A stretch of 64,000 nucleotides of DNA from Agrostemma githago (lineage: Eukaryota; Streptophyta; Magnoliopsida; Caryophyllales; Caryophyllaceae), in the NCBI GenBank assembly GCA_958450325.1, contig OY288250.1, positions 42,382,683-42,446,682 on the forward strand, read 5' to 3'. Made by a program: the position numbers and the translations under genes. Positions 38,333 to 49,226 of the stretch are shown piece by piece. Within the stretch, counting starts at the first letter, position 1. Every line of letters begins with the position of its first letter. Below the pieces are notes generated by a model. It was given only the letters and a program-made list of their open reading frames with translations, ran no database searches and had not been told where the DNA came from.

Positions 38333-41002
38333 TGTAACACCCGCAAATTTCCTAGCTCTGCTATCTGTTTCATTACGATTATATCGTAACTACATTTTTC
38401 CCATTTCGAATTCTCTTTCATTATCGAGCCTAAAATTATTTATTTTCAAAAAATGGATGTTTAATTATTTTAGTACGCGATTTCATAAATAATTATTTTC
38501 TAATGCGTTTTTAATCCGATTTCTTCGTAAACGCTCATATTATTTTACAAACCTTCTTTTATTAACACTACATATTATTTTTATCCTATTTGTTTTAATT
38601 CTTATCCTCGTATTTATTTTAATCGGAAACTTATCACATCGATTTGTTGCTTGTTCTTTCCATCTCAACCATCTTGTTTCCTAGTTGAGTTAAGAGTCCT
38701 TGTGACCCGATTATTCCTATCTTTTAGCCTTCTAATTTCTTTTATATATTCTCTTTCATTCTAGTCTATTTTATTCACAAAGTCTTCTTTTCTCCTCTAT
38801 TTTAAGTTAAACTTCCTCCTTTTTGTTCGTCAATCCGATCATAATTCAATTCTAATTCTTTCCGATCTCGAGGGTAATTTAATTACTCTTATTCAATCTT
38901 CATCTTTTTTCTGCTTTCTATTCACTTAATGTGGTTTTAATACCATATGTTTAATTATTTCGTAGGCTATATTGCTAGATCCGACGAAGACGGTTATTTA
39001 TTTGATTCGGATCTTGGTTGAGGTAACATTGACACGTTACTCGGTATTATGTGATATTATTGTTGTAGTTGCATGTATAGAAATTATATTTTTATTAGAC
39101 ATTATATTTATGTCTCGTTTTTAATAACAAAATCTTTAAAATCGTAAATTTTCACATGTTTCGTTATTTTAAATCGTTTTTACGAGATTTTATAATAAAT
39201 CGTTCTTTTAATTATTAAAAATTATTAAAAGGCCGAGACTAAAACATACAAATAATAATTAATTTCATAATTTTCGTGGTTTTTGATATAAAGGGTCAAA
39301 TTGAAAGTTTTATTGTTTTAATAGAGTTACAACATCTTTCAGAATCTGTTAGTGTTTTTGTGTTAATTAAAACTCTGTTTTAAATCCTTTTATTACGACA
39401 ACATTGAAAAGAGACTATTATTTATTTTAAGTCTAATATATGCCTATTTAATTTCGTAAATTCATTCCAAGTGGTTTGGTCACAATAAATTATTTATGAA
39501 CAGGTGTCAAACTAATTCGCGATTCTGTCAGTTGTGATAAGATCTAAATTGAAACATATGTTAAACTTTTTATTTAATCCTGGTAATTTACTTACATAAA
39601 CTATGAGGAGTCTAGTTAATTTTTTCAATTGAATTTTATTTAAAATCAATTTTTAAACGTGTTTTATTAAAGATATACAATCGGGTGTCTAATTCTGATA
39701 GTTTTTAAATATACGAATAAAAGCCCATGTTTATTTGAAATTTGGATTTTCTCCAGAAATACAAGTTGTAACTAAGTTTCTAAAGTTTTTAACCCCACTG
39801 ATCCTACGTTATTTTGATTTTTAATGATTTAATTACGGATTTTATAGTAAGACAGTGCAATTCTGGAAAATCTTTAATTTGTTATTTAAATACTTTTAAT
39901 TACTTAGACTTCAACCTTTTGATAAATAATTATGATTTTGACTTTAGTTGATTTTTAATCAAAAATTATACATTTATATAATAAATATAATGTTTACGTC
40001 TCGAGGCCTAATATTAACTTTTTTATATAACTCCTATTTTGATCGATTTCTATTTATAATAATACCTACCTTTGAAAAAGTTATTATTTTAAGAAAAGTT
40101 CTATATTTATAAAGTTTCATCTTTTGAAGAACAAACTATATTTTTATTGAATTACGATAATGGCGTTGTTTTGGAGTTATGGAATAGAGGAAGTGTACGG
40201 GTAGAGTAATACAGTCTAGAGTATACGTTTTGCCATCAGGTATAAGGCTAGTGTATCCGAGCGGGATGCATTGGTTGTTGAACTGGGCATGTTCTTGTCC
40301 AGGAGTGTATGTTCATTTTGACCATAAGCTCGTACCTCGCATGTAAGACGCCGTCGGGTTGAACTGGGCACACTTGGTGTTCCAGGAGGGGTGTGCATAT
40401 GTACTTAAGCTAGGACCTCGCACTGATAAGTCGCCGTCCTATTATGGTTGAGTTGCCTAGATTAGAGATCGAAGTTTGATTTGTTTGAACTAAGTTCTCG
40501 AAGCTAGTTTTCAGTATTCTCCTAGTGAAAGTCTATTCTGTTGCACTGATTCGTATCCATAACGCCGTTATTATTATTGATTGATATTGACTTGGAAGTT
40601 GGCAATCATTTTAAATTATTTTACTATATCGTTTTAAACGTTCTCCATTTTGAACTATTTTGATATAATAGTAATTATGCTTTAATGTCATGTAATATGG
40701 CTGGGAGAACATCGTCGTTACTCCCCACTGAATTGTGGCTGTTATGTTTATAACATGACAGGTTTTTGCTGCTGGGTTTTGGGTGTGAGCTAGCGAGTGA
40801 CATGGATCCTTCTCTACTTCATTTATATTAATTTTTGGATTGTTAATCCCATTTGGAGAATTTTTATTTTTAGCCTTTTGTAAGAAGTGGCATTTGTATT
40901 GACTGACCGTTCTTTTGTAAAGTATAGAACATCAGTGTGTTTTAATCCCAAGTCTATAGTGTTTCCGCCACTGTATTGCGTTAGAATTTATAGGGGATTA
41001 CA
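38333..41002 (+). repeat. LTR9, right end of the array
   Basis: 2670 bp. It ends at the canonical GGATTACA, and no primer-binding site follows. The next base begins LINE coding sequence, so this is the true outer 3' LTR. Five bases, AGATG at 41003-41007, should be half of the target duplication; the other half would lie left of the window. Confidence 0.92.
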
Positions 41003-42637
41003 AGATGCATCTTCAAAATTGATCTTCAAAAGGCCTACGATACCATTGAACGAAATTTTCTTCTCCAGATGATGAATGCTTTGAAGTTTCCGCCACAGTT
41101 TACTAATCTAATAATGGAGTGTACTACTACAGCTTCATTTTCACTAAATCTAAATGGTGATTTGTTCGGTTTCTTCAAGGGCAAGAGAGGGCTTCGGCAA
41201 GGTGACCCTTTATCACCATTATTATTTACTATATGCATGGAATATCTTACGAGATTACTTCACGTCACTACTAAGCATAATAACTTCAGATTCCACCCTC
41301 TTTGCGGTGATATGAGACTTTGCAGTCTCATGTTTGCCGATGACCTATTATTGTTCTCTAAAGGAGATGCTGCTTCCATTATGGTCCTTCTAAGGACTTT
41401 TTCCACATTCTCCCATGCTTCAGGTCTCAAAATTAGCCCGGGTAAGTCCAATGTATATTTCAATTGGGTACCTGACCATATTCGAGCGGACATTGTTGCC
41501 ATTTCAGATTGTGTGGAAGGAAACATGCCGTTTAGGTATCTCGGGGTACCAATTAAGCCTACAAAACTTAATGCCAAGGATTGCGGACCACTGATTGACA
41601 GAGTAATGGACAGAATCAGGTCGCTGGGCACGAGAAAACTGTCATACGCGGGTAGACTAGTGCTAATTAAGTCGGTCTTAAAGACGTTACATAATTACTG
41701 GGCATCTATTTTTATCCTCCCTTCCGTTGTCATTCATAAGATCGATGGGCTTTGTAGAAATTTCCTTTGGGAAGTGGGAACTGAATACAAACGAGTTCCT
41801 CCGGTAGCCTGGGAGAAGATTTGCAAACTGATTAAGGAAGGTGGCCTTGGAATAAAAAATGACAAGATCTGGAATAAGGCTGCAATCGGAAAATTAGCAT
41901 GGTGGATTTATACGAAGGCTGATTCGTTAAGGGTACAATGGGTGAATCATATTTACATCAAGGACGTTGATTGGATGGAGTTTGCTCCGCCCCTAGATAG
42001 TTCGTGGACGTGGAAGAAAATCTGCAGGATGCGTGACGACTTCCGCCCCGCTTATGATGCGCAGGTTTGGCGTATTTATTCTAACCAGCAGTACAACATT
42101 AGCTCTGGCTATGAGTGGATTCGATGGGACAACACCAATGTCAACTGGAGTCACTTGATATGGAACGATTGGACTGTCCCGAAGCATAAATTTATTAACG
42201 GGATGTTTCAGCACGACGTATTTAGGACGAGGAAGAAGTTGTTCAATCTCGGAGTCATTAACGACGTGACATGCTGCATTTGTGGTACAGGCGAGGAAGA
42301 GGCTGCTCATCTTTTCTTCTCCTGTTCGTATAGTAACCGTATTCTGCAATTTGTTAGTAATTGGATTGGTATAGATTTGCCTATGACTGACATCAATACT
42401 TGGAGATTGGCGAGAAGAGGGTCCAAGCTAAGGAGAGGGATCCTTAATGGGATTATCAATGCAATGATATATCACATTTGGATGCAACGAAATAGAGCTA
42501 TAATGGAGAATAATATTCTTATGTCTACTCATGTTCTGAAATGTATTAAGCTCGATATGAAATTTAGGCACGATAACTGTTGTAAGGGAGCTATTCACCA
42601 TAAGGATAGGCTCTGGCTGGATAACTTGTGTTTGTAA
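41003..42637 (+). CDS. LINE (L1-type) reverse transcriptase, 5' truncated by the array
   Basis: One frame of 544 codons runs unbroken from the LTR9 junction to TAA at 42635-42637. It starts mid-protein, so the ATG at 41069 is not the natural start. It copies LINE RNA at a nicked target site. All three RT catalytic blocks are visible: FKIDLQKAYD with the first Asp at 41021, GLRQGDPLSPLLF at about 41190, and FADDLLLF at 41333. A zf-RVT domain follows from about residue 387 (WNDWTVPKHK, then CCICGTGEEEAAHLFFSC). The N-terminal part, with the endonuclease and early RT blocks, is missing and should lie left of the array. The lack of stops suggests a fairly young LINE, but the fragment cannot be functional alone. 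Confidence 0.93.
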   Translation, partial: RCIFKIDLQKAYDTIERNFLLQMMNALKFPPQFTNLIMECTTTASFSLNLNGDLFGFFKGKRGLRQGDPLSPLLFTICMEYLTRLLHVTTKHNNFRFHPLCGDMRLCSLMFADDLLLFSKGDAASIMVLLRTFSTFSHASGLKISPGKSNVYFNWVPDHIRADIVAISDCVEGNMPFRYLGVPIKPTKLNAKDCGPLIDRVMDRIRSLGTRKLSYAGRLVLIKSVLKTLHNYWASIFILPSVVIHKIDGLCRNFLWEVGTEYKRVPPVAWEKICKLIKEGGLGIKNDKIWNKAAIGKLAWWIYTKADSLRVQWVNHIYIKDVDWMEFAPPLDSSWTWKKICRMRDDFRPAYDAQVWRIYSNQQYNISSGYEWIRWDNTNVNWSHLIWNDWTVPKHKFINGMFQHDVFRTRKKLFNLGVINDVTCCICGTGEEEAAHLFFSCSYSNRILQFVSNWIGIDLPMTDINTWRLARRGSKLRRGILNGIINAMIYHIWMQRNRAIMENNILMSTHVLKCIKLDMKFRHDNCCKGAIHHKDRLWLDNLCL

Positions 42638-42704
42638 GGGATTTTCCCTCGATATTTGGTTACTAATTAATATAATTTACCTTCACCAAAAAAAAGAAAA
42701 AAAA
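42638..42704 (+). other. LINE 3' UTR and poly(A) tail
   Basis: A short 3' UTR after the RT stop ends in an A-rich tail with one G at 42688-42704. This marks the 3' end of a target-primed retrotransposon in plus orientation. The matching target duplication would be at its lost 5' end. Confidence 0.8.
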
Positions 42705-42708
42705 GGAT

Positions 42709-43794
42709 TGATCGTCTCTAGTCTCACAAGCATTTCATCGAACATGTGGAGTGCAAGGTAAATGGGAAACAACAAAAACAACATCTAGTACCACCCATCT
42801 CACCCTAATCATCCACAATCACATCCAATCCCCCTAATAACCCTAGCAAGAATCTACTCTAACATATCTATGCTAAAACTAACACTAACAAGAGAAATCA
42901 ACAAGAGAATCAAAACAACCATAATGAAGCTAGTGAAAACAATAAACTATGAACAATACAATGAACAAAGGATCAAACTTTAATGATAAACAAGATTAAA
43001 GGAAAGGAAAAGAGAGATTATACCTACTAACAAGAGGATGAAAGATTGAAACTTGCATTAATAAGAAAAACCCAAAACAATCACCCAAGGTTGTCAATCT
43101 TGGTGGAGATCTTGAAGAATTCCCTTAATACAAAGTTAAACTAAGATTAATGACTAATTACCGACTAATCTAAGCTAATCTATGCTAAAGTAGTCTAGGG
43201 TTTTGTGGGTAATGTCTAACATATGATGAACATCCAAGAGGAAGGGTATATATAGGGTTACAATGAGTAAGGAGAAGAAAAGAAGTGAGGCGGGCTACAG
43301 CTAGGCCTTCCCGGCCGGGAAGGTGGTGGTCCCGGTCGGGAAGTGGTCGGTCCCGGCCGGGAAGAGGTCATCCCGGTCAGGAAGGACCCATGGAAGCAGC
43401 TCTTGCAAGTGCACCTTCATCCCGGACGGGATGAAGCCATTCCCGTCGGGGATGAGTCTTGTAGGCCTCCAATATGAACTCTAAGGTTCCTCCTTGGTTC
43501 TCATGGGCTTCCCATCGAATCTCAAAGCTCTGGATCAAGTCTAAGGGGCTCGGGAATGGGTCCCAAGGTCTCGGGATCGAATCCAAGGCACCGAGTGATC
43601 GTTCCTTTCCTTCGTTGGCTCCAAAAAGTGTATGTATCGAGTCGGAATCGTTCCAACTCTTCATGAATGGTCTCGGGAATCTGAAACGAACAAAAGGAAG
43701 CATAAGTAGCCCATAAACCGCTCCCAAGGAGCGATTCCACAAGGAAAACGGGACCAAAACACAACAAAATAGGCACTACAAACTACACTTATCA
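42709..43794 (-). repeat. Probable solo LTR of an unidentified retroelement
   Basis: On the minus strand it begins TGATAAGTGTAG and ends GAGACGATCA, so the TG...CA ends of an LTR are present over 1086 bp. It contains a TATA-like CTATATATACCC (plus-strand 43243-43256 region) read on the minus strand. A diverged copy begins at 63667 in plus orientation. The flanking 5-mers AGGAT and CCTGG do not match, so a simple insertion with target duplication is not shown. The open frames in it are not supported as genes. Confidence 0.5.
43308..43455. repeat. Cluster of six GC-rich palindromes
   Basis: Six variants of TTCCCGGCCGGGAA (also CCCGGTCGGG, CCCGGTCAGG, CCCGGACGGG, CCCGTCGGGG) lie within 150 bp, mostly 20-40 bp apart, inside the AT-rich solo LTR. 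Each is a near-perfect inverted repeat. Function is unknown; it could bind a dimeric protein or fold as short hairpins in the LTR RNA. Confidence 0.75.
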
Positions 43795-45507
43795 CCTGGG
43801 AAAGACTACGTCGAGATAGCAAGTATATATCGAACACGCCGCTGCTGAGGTAAGTAACAGACTCCCTTACTTCATATACTGTTTCATATCCTTTTAAGAA
43901 CAGATTGAGCCGTGGACTACCTACAACAGTGAAGTGAATTCAGCAGCAGAACTTGGCTTGTGATGGTAGAGTAGCATTGGAAAGCCAAAATATTCCCGAT
44001 TTGATTGTTGGTTGAAATGGTATGCATCACATGCTACCTACTTGAGTAATCTATGAAGCTGCAATACACATTATATACGCATACATCATCAGCTGAAGCA
44101 AGCAGTATGTCAATTGAGCAAGTTTCCTGATGACATTTGTCGAGCATAACAGTGTATATTGCATGCCAAGTAGCTCTCCTTCCTGCTATAAAAAGGATGG
44201 TGAGTAGAGATGGTAAACTCATAATTCAAAGCAAAGTTAAATATAAGCATATATATAAAACAATGTTAGAAAAGTATGTGTATCCCCCAATTTGTGTTAT
44301 GCATAATATGCCATATTCTATACAAAAACCTAATAGAGTAATCGGGAAAAGCTATACCTGTGTGAGGGATGAGTTACGAAGACTGGGTATCGTATAAGGC
44401 AGAATCGGCACGTCTGGAACAATCCTAACTTCCTGAAGGCTTTAGTTCTCGTGTTCGAAAACGGGGACGATTGTTACAGGCAGGCATTCAAACTACAGAA
44501 GACGTTTGAGAGAGTAGGCAACGGGAGGGCTGATTATGAGAAGGAGCTTCGCACAACAGCTGGTCCGCCTCTATGGGTAGCCAGGGAAGAAGATCAGGAC
44601 TTGATGATGAAGGATACTGGGCTGAGGATTGTGCCGGATGTGGAGAAGGACCTGGGCTACAGTGACGCTGATGACGATAACACGTCTGTGTATGCATGCA
44701 TCATGGCTCTACTGATGAATCACTGCCCAGGATTTTACAGCAAAAAGTGAATTGGTAATCTGTCTTTGTAATATAAGGTGTAATATTACTATCGGAATGT
44801 GTTAAGTTGAAGTATTAGTGTGTGCAGGTTATTGTGTATTGTTGGCAGTAAGAACAACTGCTGTCTGTAGATTGTTGTTCTATGCTAGGAGAGTGTAGTT
44901 GACTGTGTTATCTTGGTCCTTGAATGTGGTAGTACCTGGTGTGGTAGCTTAATATATATGTAATTGGTCCTTGAATGTGGTACTACCGCTGTTTTCTAGT
45001 AGTTGAGGTGCTACATTGTTAGTATTCTAGTGATGGTTTCGACCTTAAGTTAGCACGGTCGAATAGGCAGCAGTCTACGGGTTCCAACATATGTATGGGT
45101 AATGTTTGTGTAAAATAATCATCCACATTTTCAATGTAATATAATCGAGTGATTATAGACTATTTTCTACGATACTGTCCATTACTATCCGTCGTTGTCA
45201 TAAAACGATGACAAAGTTAATACCATCAATAGAGTTCAAATTCTCTAAATAAACCTAACTACATGATATTAGGTAATTTGTTGGTGCTGTTGTTGTTTAA
45301 TTCACTTATAATAGATATGCATGTACAGTTGTCGTCACGTTAATGTCGGATTGTACAAAAATATCGTAAGCAGAAAAGTTAAAGAGTACATCTAAATAGA
45401 TGTAAACGTACATGTGAAAGTTAAGCGGCAGACTGTAGAAAATAAAGGTGTTGAATTATTGTTCAACTGAAATGCAAACAAAATTAGGAATTCTAAAATT
45501 TCAATTC
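43795..45507. other. Unclassified segment between the solo LTR and the Helitron helicase
   Basis: I recognise no family here. A GAG|GTAAGT donor-like site occurs at about 43849-43857 after a short open plus-strand frame, and an open frame lies at 44451-44750. It may be the downstream part of the Helitron (its 3' end would lie on this side) carrying captured sequence. I found no convincing CTRR terminus with hairpin. The stretch 44751-45507 shows nothing further. Confidence 0.35.
44451..44750 (+). CDS. Unrecognised 99-codon open frame
   Basis: The frame starts with ATG, ends TGA, and encodes an acidic C-terminal half (runs such as SDADDDN and EEDQD). The frame stays open upstream to about 44409, which suggests an exon rather than a start here. 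No domain, signal peptide or membrane segment is seen, and I do not recognise it. Its composition is less AT-biased than its surroundings and it is not low-complexity, which is why it is listed. It lies convergent with the Helitron helicase on the opposite strand and could be a captured host exon. Whether it is expressed cannot be told. Confidence 0.3.
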   Translation: MFENGDDCYRQAFKLQKTFERVGNGRADYEKELRTTAGPPLWVAREEDQDLMMKDTGLRIVPDVEKDLGYSDADDDNTSVYACIMALLMNHCPGFYSKK

Positions 45508-47138
45508 CTATCTTACATGGGAAAATACCTCCCTGTAGACAACATTTGTTATCGTAGGAGTGACAACGTCAAACGCTGTTGCGTCAGATGGAATTAATAT
45601 TTTCAGCCCACGTCTGGTAGTTACCCTCGATATAGCAACATACAGATGTCCGTGTGTGAAAACCGGTCTAGGTAAATACAGTCCAACGTGCCTCAGTGAC
45701 TGACCTTGGATCTTATTAATCGTCATTGCATAAGACACTGTAATAGGGAACTGCCATCTGAAGAATTTCATCGGGAACTTTGTCTCGTCAGATGGGTCGA
45801 TACTGATCCTTGGAATAAAAACCTTGAGACCCTTAGTCGTTCCAGATATAACTTCAGCTGCACTATCTCCCAAATTCGTCACCACCAATCTAGTGTCATC
45901 TCATAGTCCGTTAGCCTGGTCTATGTTCCTCAACAAAATAATAATGCATCCGACTTTCAGTGTCAATCTATGGTTAGGTAGTTTGGAGCAGTGAATTGTG
46001 TTAAGAAACTCCGTGGAGTACTGGTCACATATTACAACACTTGTCTCGTTTTGGCTGATTTCATCGGAACTCAGGTACGTTCTCTCATCACCAGTAATTA
46101 GAGAAAGTATGTGGTTATTGACTTCTTCAACGACGTCGTTGGTTGGTGCTAGAATAGCTCTTGAATGGAAGTACTCAGTGTCCTTCAGGTTGCGTTCCAG
46201 CTCGGGGTAAACTGACTGAACAATTGCGGATATTGGATCTCCTTCATCTTCAATTATAATGTCAGCAGGGAGCTTCACTTCTGCTATTCCGTCATTAGGT
46301 CCACCAGGAATCCCGTCCCCAACATTTCGAATCCATTCTGAGAAGTCACGCAACTGTGGATTCTCCTTCTCGGTTAGCCCTGACTCTAGTCGCAACAGAC
46401 AATCTGAGGATCTGAGCCAAAGAAAAGGAGAAGTTACTGTCGCAAAGTGACTGACAGTAAATACCTCACAGATATATCTTATAAGGAATGATCAAGTTAT
46501 ATGATAATTGTGTCATGTACATATTTGTATGATGGTAAGCATTGCGTAATACAATCCAAGTGATATATGTCCTTAATATACGGAAGAGAACATGTAGCTT
46601 GCAATATCTCCACAGAAGAGATGAGCATATAGATGCACGAACAATGTCTTGACGGCTTCCTTTCGGTACAACGGGAAGAATTTGCCTGAAGTCACCACCT
46701 AGAACGACGACTTTACAACCGAAAGGTTGATCCATGTCACCATCCGGTGCGAATCTTGCTATATCGCGCAAACTCCGATCCAAAGCCTCAAAACAATGCA
46801 GATTAACCATGGGTGCTTCGTCCCATATAATGAACTTAGCTCATAGAATGAGTTCAGCAAGGTCCGTTCCTGGGTTAATTCCGGGACATGTTGAATTCTC
46901 TTCAACGTTAATTGGAATGCTGAATCGGGAATGAGCTGTCCGACCACCCGGCATTAGTATTGCAGCAATACCGCTTGAAGCTACAGGAAGAATAATTTCG
47001 CCCTTCCTTCGAAGTGCAGCACACAATGTTCTCCATATGTACGTTTTGCCAGTCCCGCCGTAACCGTACAGGAAGAACAATCCCCCGTCAGATCGTTGTA
47101 CTGCGCCCATGATTTCGTCATATACATGTCTTTGTTCT
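45508..47138 (-). pseudogene. Helitron helicase (PIF1-like), C-terminal part, decayed
   Basis: This is the helicase half of a plant Helitron Rep/helicase, the protein that unwinds and transposes Helitrons. Reading right to left there is a Walker A motif (GYGGTGKT, near 47045-47065), WDEAP (about 46820), GGDFRQILPV (about 46690), a linker with LESGLTEKENPQLRDF, and the C-terminal block TINKIQGQSL...LYVAISRVT near 45620-45720. The end is TAG at 45508-45510. In-frame TGA stops occur at 46841-46843 and 45901-45903. A GT-AG intron of about 178 bp (46404-46581) keeps the frame across it. The right edge is the Ty3/gypsy insertion at 47139. The upstream half resumes at 60896. Confidence 0.88.
46404..46581 (-). 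other. Probable intron in the Helitron helicase
   Basis: On the minus strand, CTTCC|GTATATT starts it and ATCCTCAG|ATTGTC ends it. Splicing at these sites joins the frame ending in HVLF to the frame beginning LLRLESG without a stop. This is inferred from the frame alone. Confidence 0.6.
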
Positions 47139-48043
47139 TGATACGAGTAAGCTCGAACCCGACCCGATTGTGCTTGGACCGAACAAAGCTCACAATTAGA
47201 CGATGCACTCACTCGGGGTATTCGAACCAAGCCAAATAAAGTTAGGCGTGTGCATGCTTACCCATGTCCCAAATATGGTCTAGGTGCATTAGAGAAAATA
47301 AAGACTATGGAAGATATGCGGATGATATCAAGCGTGATCCTTACTCCAACTAACCAAGAATAATCTTCTCATATTTGGCAACAAAATGAATGACTATCAA
47401 GGTTGATTTGATATTTATTTCATGGGAGATATGCGTGAGATCTACCACCCAAATAAGGAGGCAATCTTCTTTTAATTAGGAAGTAAGAATAATAATGATA
47501 TCTTCAATATCATTCCAAGATATACCTAGGATAAGATATTATATTACCTAGATTAATTACTAGTTTTAATTTGATTAGTATCTCGTATAATATTCGAGAT
47601 TATATTTGTGTAAGACTATAAAAGCCACGTTCCGATGTTAACATTATTCATTCAACGATTAAGCAATAAAATTTCAGCAACGTTTTGATTTTAAATCAAC
47701 TCCTGTGTTTTATATTTCGAGAAAGTACTTCAAAATCGTGTTGAGGAATTGGTGCGCCAATCTCTACGTTATTAGTTTCGGATTCAAGGTCGAATTCGGG
47801 CTAAATATCTTTGGTTACGTCTGTCCTTTATTTCTTCACAAAAATCCTTACGTAATTCAAATTATTTTCTTTCCTAAAATAGACGTGTCACTAACGTCAA
47901 AATCCAAGAAGACCTTAACCACGAACCAAGGTTGCATTAACCTTAGTTCAATTTCACTCCAGAATCCACGTCATCATTCAAGGTTACATTAACCTTCGAC
48001 CCAAATTCATTTCTTAATCTAAACCGCTTCCGCACTCGCATCA
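47139..48043 (+). repeat. 5' LTR of the Ty3/gypsy element
   Basis: 905 bp. A TATA box (TATAAAA) is at 47617-47623 and an AATAAA signal at 47665-47670. The U5 side holds two copies of the 17-nt palindrome AAGGTT(A/G)CATTAACCTT, at 47928-47944 and 47980-47996. Confidence 0.94.
47617..47623 (+). promoter_or_regulatory. LTR TATA box
   Basis: TATAAAA in the context ACTATAAAAGCC, 478 bp into the LTR. The same offset in the 3' LTR has TATAAAA at 60469-60475. It is the likely RNA polymerase II core promoter of the element. Confidence 0.7.
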
Positions 48044-48046
48044 TTT

Positions 48047-48058
48047 TGGTATCAGAGT
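48047..48058 (+). other. Primer-binding site of the Ty3/gypsy element
   Basis: TGGTATCAGAGT, three bases after the 5' LTR. It differs by its last base from the TGGTATCAGAGC of the array and elements A/B, but still pairs with initiator tRNA-Met. Confidence 0.88.
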
Positions 48059-48071
48059 CGTGTTTAGCGAC

Positions 48072-49226
48072 ATGGGAGATAACGAAATCAACAACAACAA
48101 TGTCAACAATGACGCAAGCAGCATCAATACTGGAGGGAGTAATGACAACAATCTCATCCAACAATTGCTCCGTGCCTTGCGCAATCTGCCCTAGAACAGA
48201 CCTGGGGGAGGTGCCAGGAGATTCGTGGATGTGCCCAAGCCCCATGACGAATTCAAAGTCACGGAGTTGCCTGAATTCGAGGGAGGGATAGATCCGGAAG
48301 AATACTTGGACTGGGAGCGTCAAATCGAGAGGATGTTCGAATTCAAGGATGTCCCCGATGAGAAGCGTTTCAAGAATACCATCTTGAGGCTAACAAAAAG
48401 TGCGTCCCTATGGTTCGAAAGTATGAAGACTAGGCGAACACGGGAGGAAAAGCCTAAGATCCAGTCATGGGAGGAACTCAAAAACAAGTTACGCAGGAGG
48501 TATGTTCCTAAAAGTTACAAAATCGACTTATATCGTAAGGTAGCCGAATTGAAACAAGGGACCATGTCAATTAGTGCGTATATTGAGGAGTTCGAAAAGG
48601 CATCTTTAATGTGTGAGTTAGAAGAACTCGAGGAACAAAAGATGGCTAGGTTTTGTAGGGGTGTAAATCGTAACATAGCTGATATGGTAGATTTACATCC
48701 TTATGCTTTGTTTGATTTGTTATGCTCTTTGTGTTTAAATGTAGAGGGCCAACAGAAACGACCAACTACTTCGACCACTAAAACAAACCCTAGGGCAAAA
48801 TCTGAAACACCGAATAAATTCGGAGGGTCTAGTTCAAGCCAAACCCCAAAATCCGTAGTTGCCACCCAAACAATACCTAAGACAGACACCAAATCAAAAG
48901 ACATGTCCAAGGTTCGTTGTTTCAAGTGTCAAGGATTCGGTCATTTTCAAAGCGATTGTCCTAATAAAAGAGTCATCACCTTAAGAGAGGCAATTAGTTA
49001 TCGCGATAAATTGATGGAGGGTTTTAGTGACGAGGATGAACCATCATATGTCACGAATGGAGATGAGTTAGAGGGGGACGACGTGCTAGAGTTTGTAGCT
49101 CCAATTCATGTTGATTCTTTGGTCTTACGTCGTACTTTGCACACCGTTGTTAACCGGTTGTGGCCGAACAACGTGACCAAATATTCCACACTAAATGCTT
49201 GGTCAAAGACAAATGGTGTAATGTGA
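48072..49226 (+). pseudogene. gag: gag of the Ty3/gypsy element
   Basis: Gag forms the virus-like particle that packages element RNA. The ATG at 48072 is 14 bp after the primer-binding site and opens an Asn-rich N-terminus. A TAG stop at 48192-48194 interrupts it, and the same frame continues from 48195 to 49226. A retrotransposon-gag domain follows (LWFESM...SWEELKNKL, then the LKQGTMSISAYIEEF region, about 48400-48760). A CX2CX4HX4C zinc knuckle (CFKCQGFGHFQSDC) lies near 48920-48960. At about 49155 the frame shifts, so the C-terminus listed (to 49226) is read in the wrong frame and protease continues in another. The natural product is probably one Gag-Pol polyprotein. Confidence 0.9.

Larger units (their letters stand above)
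1..41002 (+). mobile_element. Head-to-tail tandem array of a non-autonomous LTR retroelement (9 LTRs, shared between neighbours)
   Basis: The same unit of about 3.77 kb recurs throughout in direct orientation. LTR starts are at 681, 4448, 8216, 11983, 15748, 27045, 30806, 34568 and 38333. The spacing is 3761-3768 bp once the insertion in one unit is discounted. Each unit is one LTR (about 2.67 kb) plus one internal domain (about 1.09 kb) bearing a tRNA-Met primer-binding site and a polypurine tract. The LTR-internal-LTR-internal order means that every interior LTR serves two elements. No gag or pol is present, so movement would need proteins from a relative, probably a Ty3/gypsy element judging by the TGTAACACCC start and the GGGGAGGAT tract. 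The right end is a clean LTR end inside a LINE. The left end lies outside the window. Unequal recombination between LTRs is the likely cause of the array; that is inference. Confidence 0.93.

Noticed and set aside
681..41002. Classical satellite DNA or a CRISPR-like array
   Set aside because: The period is far longer than typical satellite units, and each unit has LTR ends, primer site and polypurine tract. No short repeat-spacer pattern exists.
41035..42349. Minus-strand frames opposite the LINE RT
   Set aside because: Shadows of the 544-codon RT frame, which has all catalytic motifs.
43377..43776. Overlapping frames of 80-126 codons on both strands in the solo LTR
   Set aside because: Both strands are open because of GC-rich repeated motifs. 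The diverged copy at 63667 does not keep the same frame clearly.
43795..45507. Helitron 3' terminus (CTRR with hairpin)
   Set aside because: I looked for it on the minus strand and found no convincing hairpin-plus-CTRR pair, so no Helitron boundary is called.
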